This document shows, piece after piece, positions 60,295 through 64,000 of a DNA stretch of 64,000 nt. The notes beneath the pieces are model-generated. The model saw only the letters and a program-made list of their open reading frames with translations. It was not told where the DNA came from and did no database searches. Source of the stretch: JACMQX01 sp044225675 (GTDB taxonomy: Bacteria > Pseudomonadota > Gammaproteobacteria > Burkholderiales > Burkholderiaceae_C); contig JBGAIH010000024.1 in assembly GCA_044225675.1 (NCBI GenBank), forward strand, positions 1 to 64,000, given 5' to 3'. The translations under genes and the position numbers were made by a program. Position 1 is the first letter of the stretch, and each line of letters starts with the position of its first letter.

Positions 60295-61871
60295 TCGTGA
60301 ACCTCAGCTGCGGCGACAGCGTCGAATCCGAAATCTTCGAGCGACTGGTCGGGGTCCTCGCCAAGTTCTTCAAGCAACGCGCGCAGTTCGAGCACGGCGG
60401 CATTCAGTTCGCTGAGCGCGAGGCGCGCCACCGTGGCCGGCTCGTCAAGCTGTTGCGCTACCGCTTCACCGCTGTCATCCTTCAGCCAAGCGATGTCCAG
60501 GTTGTCGCCACGCTGCGCGATCTGCTCGCGCGTGAAGCGGCGCCAGCGGCCCGTCTCGCCGCTGTCCTGACGTGCCGCCAGCGTAGCCGGCCCACCGCGC
60601 GGGTCGCTGCCGAATACGTCTTCAAACTTGTTGCGCGGCTGGCTGGCCGTTGCGTCGGGCGGCGTGCGGAAGTAGTCCCGCGTGAACGGCGTGCGCTTAC
60701 CGAAGGCGGGCATGTTGGCCCGCATGTCGTACACCCACACTTCCTTCGTGTTGTCCTTGTCGACTACGCCGCGGGTGAAGAAGAGCACGTTGGTCTTGAC
60801 GCCCTGGGCGTAGAAGATGCCGGTGGGCAGGCGCAGGATGGTGTGCAGGTTGCACTTGTCCATCAGGTCGCGCCGGATGTCGGTGCCGATGTTGCTCTCG
60901 AACAGCACGTTGTCGGGCAGCACCACGGCGGCCCGGCCACCGGGCTTCAGCGCGCGGTAGATGTGCTGTAGAAACGCGAACTGCTTGTTGCTGGTCTCGA
61001 AGGTGAGGTCACCTCGCGTCGGCAGGCCGCCGCCCTTCTTGGTGCCGAAGGGCGGGTTGCTGAGGATCAGCGTGGCCGGCGGCAGACCTTTGTGGTCGTC
61101 GCTCAGCGTGTCGCCATAGGTCACGCCGCCTTCGATGCCGTGCAGCAGCATGTTCATCAGCGCCAGGCGGTGTGTGTCCTGCACCAGCTCCATGCCGTGG
61201 AAAGTGTGGTGCCGGTACTTGCGCTGCGCCTCGTCGCTGAGGCTGTCGAAGTCGTTGTGCTGGCGCAGGTAGTTGTTGGCCGCGATCAGGAAGCCGCATG
61301 TGCCGGCGGCCGGGTCCTGGATCACGTCGCCCAGCTGGGGCTTCATCACGCTGACGATGCTGTCAATTAGATGGCGTGGGGTGAAGTACTGGCCGGCGCC
61401 GCTCTTCTTCTCGCCAGCGTTGCGTTCCAGCAGATCTTCGTACAGGTCGCCCAGGTCGTCGCGGTCGACGCTGTACCAGTCCAGGCTGTCGATGTCGGTC
61501 ACCAGCTTGCTCAGCGTGGCCGGCTTGGTGATGAAGGTGTTGGCGTTGGCGTAAATCTCCTGCACGGCGCCACGGCCGTGCAAGCCGTAGTCCAGCAGCA
61601 TTTCCTTGTAGGTGTCGAGCCGCTCGGGGGCCGAGGCGTTGAGCAGGTCGTCCCAGCGGGTGCCGGGTTGCTCGACGGGCGGTTCGGACTTCTTAGGCCG
61701 CTTCCATACCTTGAGTCGATCCTCCTGCCCTGTCTCCTTCATCATCTTCAGGAAGAGCAGGTAGGTCAGCTCGCTCAGGTACTGGTGGTAGGTGACGCCG
61801 TCATCGCGCAGCACGTGGCACAGCGACCAGAGCTTGGCGCCAATGTCGAGGGCGGCGGTGTGGTTGGACAT
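60291..61871 (-). CDS. hsdM: Type I restriction-modification methyltransferase HsdM
   Basis: The 526 residues have an N-terminal helical domain, SAM-binding motif DPAAGTCGFL, and catalytic motif NPPF (ILSNPPFGTKK), giving N6-adenine methylation. The start is at the ATG at 61871; a longer reading to 61925 would overlap hsdR by 34 bp. It forms the M2S methylase and, with HsdR, the restriction enzyme. Confidence 0.95.
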   Translation of the reverse strand: MSNHTAALDIGAKLWSLCHVLRDDGVTYHQYLSELTYLLFLKMMKETGQEDRLKVWKRPKKSEPPVEQPGTRWDDLLNASAPERLDTYKEMLLDYGLHGRGAVQEIYANANTFITKPATLSKLVTDIDSLDWYSVDRDDLGDLYEDLLERNAGEKKSGAGQYFTPRHLIDSIVSVMKPQLGDVIQDPAAGTCGFLIAANNYLRQHNDFDSLSDEAQRKYRHHTFHGMELVQDTHRLALMNMLLHGIEGGVTYGDTLSDDHKGLPPATLILSNPPFGTKKGGGLPTRGDLTFETSNKQFAFLQHIYRALKPGGRAAVVLPDNVLFESNIGTDIRRDLMDKCNLHTILRLPTGIFYAQGVKTNVLFFTRGVVDKDNTKEVWVYDMRANMPAFGKRTPFTRDYFRTPPDATASQPRNKFEDVFGSDPRGGPATLAARQDSGETGRWRRFTREQIAQRGDNLDIAWLKDDSGEAVAQQLDEPATVARLALSELNAAVLELRALLEELGEDPDQSLEDFGFDAVAAAEVHE

Positions 61872-61891
61872 GGGTTGTTGTTCGAGAGAGG

Positions 61892-64000
61892 TCAGCGGTT
61901 GGCAGATTCGGGCGGCAAGGCCCACAGCGCGTCGTTGAAGGCATCGAGCACGGGTTGGAGTTGGCCGTTGAAGACCTTGTCCAGCCGGTTGAAGCCTCCG
62001 CCCTCGCGCTTGAAGATCAAGTCGGGGTCGTCGATGGCCGAGCGGTCCACCAGCACGTTGGCCTTGGTCTGCGCGGCGATGCGCTTGAGCCAGTCGCGCT
62101 GTGGCGTGCTCCAGGGCTTGCCCGCCGGCGGATGTGCCAGCAGATGCTGCAAGGCCCGGTCGACGCGCTCGGCATAGGGTACCAACGCATCACCGATGGC
62201 CGCCTGGCGGATGTAGCCGACGATGCGGGCCGCGATGTCCTGGTTGGTGAGCTCTCGCCAGGCCGATGCGAGGTTGGTTTCAGTGAAGCCGGCCCGGTCC
62301 AGCGCAAGCACCAGTTCTCGCAGCTGTGCGCGGGTCAGCTCGCGCGGTCGCGTGAGCACGGTCACCAGCGCCGGGATCTGGTTGCCCTGGGTCTTAATGA
62401 ATTCACTGAAGGCGCGGATGTAGTCGTCGGGCTTCTTGCCCTTGCCGTAGCCGCGCTCGGCGCGGTCGAAGGCATCGGCATGCTCGGACACGAACATCTC
62501 GCGTTCGGGGCCGTCGCTGCGGCGGTCGAGCAGTTCGCCCAGTTCCGGGTTCTGCACGAACCAGGCCGCGACATCGGCCAGGGGCATGGCCTTGAGCTTC
62601 TGAACGAAAGCCTGCACCGGCATGCCCGCCATGGCCTCGAAGTCCTGTCGGCCTTTGTCGGTCAGGTGGCGCTTCTTGGCCTGCAGCTTAGCCAGGAATT
62701 GATCGCGCGCCAGCTCGGTGGCGGACTCGTCCTTCAACGTGGCCAGTTCCTGCGCCAGTTGGGTGAAACTGATCTTCGGGTTCACGACCACGGGCTTCAT
62801 GGCCGTCATGTCGCCAATGGCTTCGAAGATACGAACAGCGTCGAACACGCGGAACGAGTCCTTGACGTCGGTGCCGCCGAAGTCGCACAGCCGCGTGGCG
62901 CGGCCCAGCATCTGGTCGAACAGGATGCGGCTGTTCACCTGTCGCAGGAACACCAGGTTGCAGATCTCGGGCACGTCGACGCCGGTGGTCAGCAGATCGA
63001 CGGTGACGGCCACATTGGGCAGTCGCTCGTTCTTGTAGCGGCGGATCAGCTGCAGCGGCTTGTCGGCTGCGCCGGTGATCTTGATGACCGCGTCGTCTTC
63101 GACGGTGCCGTATTGGGCGGCGAAGGCATTCTTCAGAAGATCCACCACCATGTCGGCGTGGCTGTCGCTGACGCAGAAAATCAGCGTCTTGCGGCGGGAA
63201 GCTGGGTCCAGTTCCTGCGCCAGGTAGGTGCAGACCACCTCGTTGAACGGCCGGGTGATGACCTTGCGATTGAAGTCATCGACCTTGAGCTTGATCTCGT
63301 CTGGCGTCTTGAACAGTTCGATCTGCTGGCGGCCGGTGTTGTAGACCTTGACCTCCTCGCCGGCCTTCCACGCGATGCCTTGGCCGGAGAGCAAGGTGTG
63401 CACCTGGATAGGCGGCTCGTAGTCCACCAGATAGCCATCGACCACCGCCTCGCGGTAGCCGTAGGTGAAGACCGGTGCACCGAAGATTTGGGTGGTGTGC
63501 AGCGCGGGTGTGGCGGTCAGGCCGACTTTCACAGCGTCGAAGTAGTCCAGCACGCGCCGGTACTTGGACACGTAGTCGTCGTAGCTGCGGAAACTGAGCT
63601 CCGTGTCGGACAGCTCCCGGTCCAGCAGGTAGCCGCGGTGGCACTCGTCGACGATGATGCAGTCGTATTGGTCGATGGGCGGCGGCGTGCTGTCATCACC
63701 CGGGTACAGCACGCGCTGCACCATCCCTTGCACGGTGGCCAGGTGTACCGCGGTGTCGTCGTCAGGCGCTTGGTCTTCCAGTTCCTTGATGCCGAAGATG
63801 TCGGCAAATGTCTGCAGACGCTCCATGCGCGTGTCCTTGAACGCGTTGGCAGCCTGCTCTCCCAGGGCCGAGCGGTCGACGAGGAACAGGATGCGCCGGA
63901 AGCGCTTGGCCTTGAGCAGGCGGTAGATCAGTGCGATGCAGGTTTTAGTCTTGCCGGTACCCGTCGCCATGGCCAGCAGAATGGCGCGCTGCCCCTCGCG
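61892..64000 (-). CDS. hsdR: Type I restriction enzyme HsdR (N-terminus outside window)
   Basis: This partial gene reads through the right edge. It has Walker A MATGTGKT preceded by REGQRAILLA, the DECH box (IIVDECHRGY), RecA2 motifs (TTGVDVPEICNLVFL; QMLGRATRLCD) and a C-terminal EcoEI-type domain. The upstream N-terminal nuclease domain lies outside the window. HsdR translocates DNA and cuts distant from unmethylated sites. Its stop is 20 bp ahead of hsdM. Confidence 0.93.
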   Translation of the reverse strand, partial: REGQRAILLAMATGTGKTKTCIALIYRLLKAKRFRRILFLVDRSALGEQAANAFKDTRMERLQTFADIFGIKELEDQAPDDDTAVHLATVQGMVQRVLYPGDDSTPPPIDQYDCIIVDECHRGYLLDRELSDTELSFRSYDDYVSKYRRVLDYFDAVKVGLTATPALHTTQIFGAPVFTYGYREAVVDGYLVDYEPPIQVHTLLSGQGIAWKAGEEVKVYNTGRQQIELFKTPDEIKLKVDDFNRKVITRPFNEVVCTYLAQELDPASRRKTLIFCVSDSHADMVVDLLKNAFAAQYGTVEDDAVIKITGAADKPLQLIRRYKNERLPNVAVTVDLLTTGVDVPEICNLVFLRQVNSRILFDQMLGRATRLCDFGGTDVKDSFRVFDAVRIFEAIGDMTAMKPVVVNPKISFTQLAQELATLKDESATELARDQFLAKLQAKKRHLTDKGRQDFEAMAGMPVQAFVQKLKAMPLADVAAWFVQNPELGELLDRRSDGPEREMFVSEHADAFDRAERGYGKGKKPDDYIRAFSEFIKTQGNQIPALVTVLTRPRELTRAQLRELVLALDRAGFTETNLASAWRELTNQDIAARIVGYIRQAAIGDALVPYAERVDRALQHLLAHPPAGKPWSTPQRDWLKRIAAQTKANVLVDRSAIDDPDLIFKREGGGFNRLDKVFNGQLQPVLDAFNDALWALPPESANR

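Overview
The window is GC-rich chromosomal DNA from a betaproteobacterium, most likely Burkholderiales and plausibly Comamonadaceae. I infer this from the origin block (mnmE-yidC-yidD-rnpA-rpmH / dnaA-dnaN-gyrB), the kdsD-kdsC-lptC operon divergent from a Kef-type antiporter, and overall codon use. This placement is recognition from memory, not a database result. The window contains the chromosomal replication origin, between dnaA and dnaN.

Layout. (1) 1-6.5 kb: ordinary genes: a glycine-rich RRM protein with its own terminator, an SDR oxidoreductase, lptC-kdsC-kdsD on the minus strand, and a Kef-type antiporter and apt on the plus strand. (2) 6.5-11.1 kb: probable regulators: two stand-alone cyclic-nucleotide-binding-domain proteins flanking an unknown protein, then a NarL-type response regulator coupled to a membrane histidine kinase with a degenerate C-terminal receiver. 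(3) 11.4-43.8 kb: a complete type III secretion system (T3SS) whose gene order resembles the Ysc/Bsc family. A minus-strand operon reads sctW, SycN-like, sctX, sctY, sctV, STAS protein, sctD, needle co-chaperone, sctF, methyltransferase, acetyltransferase. A divergent plus-strand operon reads small unknown gene, giant tip/filament candidate, SycD-type chaperone, two translocators, a second SycD-type chaperone, YscG-like protein, sctI-J-K-L-N-O-P-Q-R-S-T-U, CesT-like chaperone, sctC. It is followed by an unknown effector candidate, a CesT chaperone, and a second effector candidate with an RGS-like domain. A strong terminator closes the locus against mnmE. (4) 43.8-53.7 kb: the origin region. 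(5) 53.8-64 kb: a minus-strand defence island: type I restriction-modification (hsdR-M-S; hsdR runs off the window), a translationally coupled AAA ATPase and a frameshifted HNH nuclease (a Septu-like pair), and two further genes with PD-(D/E/Q)XK-like nuclease motifs.

How it fits together. The two divergent T3SS operons encode base, export apparatus, sorting platform, needle, tip, translocators, gatekeeper and chaperones, so the machine looks complete. The most novel points are: (a) a candidate secreted protein whose middle part matches the RGS (regulator of G-protein signalling) fold pattern and keeps both asparagines used by RGS4 to contact G-alpha, suggesting direct interference with host heterotrimeric G proteins; (b) a protein methyltransferase and an N-acetyltransferase coupled directly behind the needle gene, suggesting covalent modification of the needle or of another T3SS protein; (c) a 654-residue tip/filament candidate carrying a very large N-terminal extension; (d) an 872-residue needle-length ruler.
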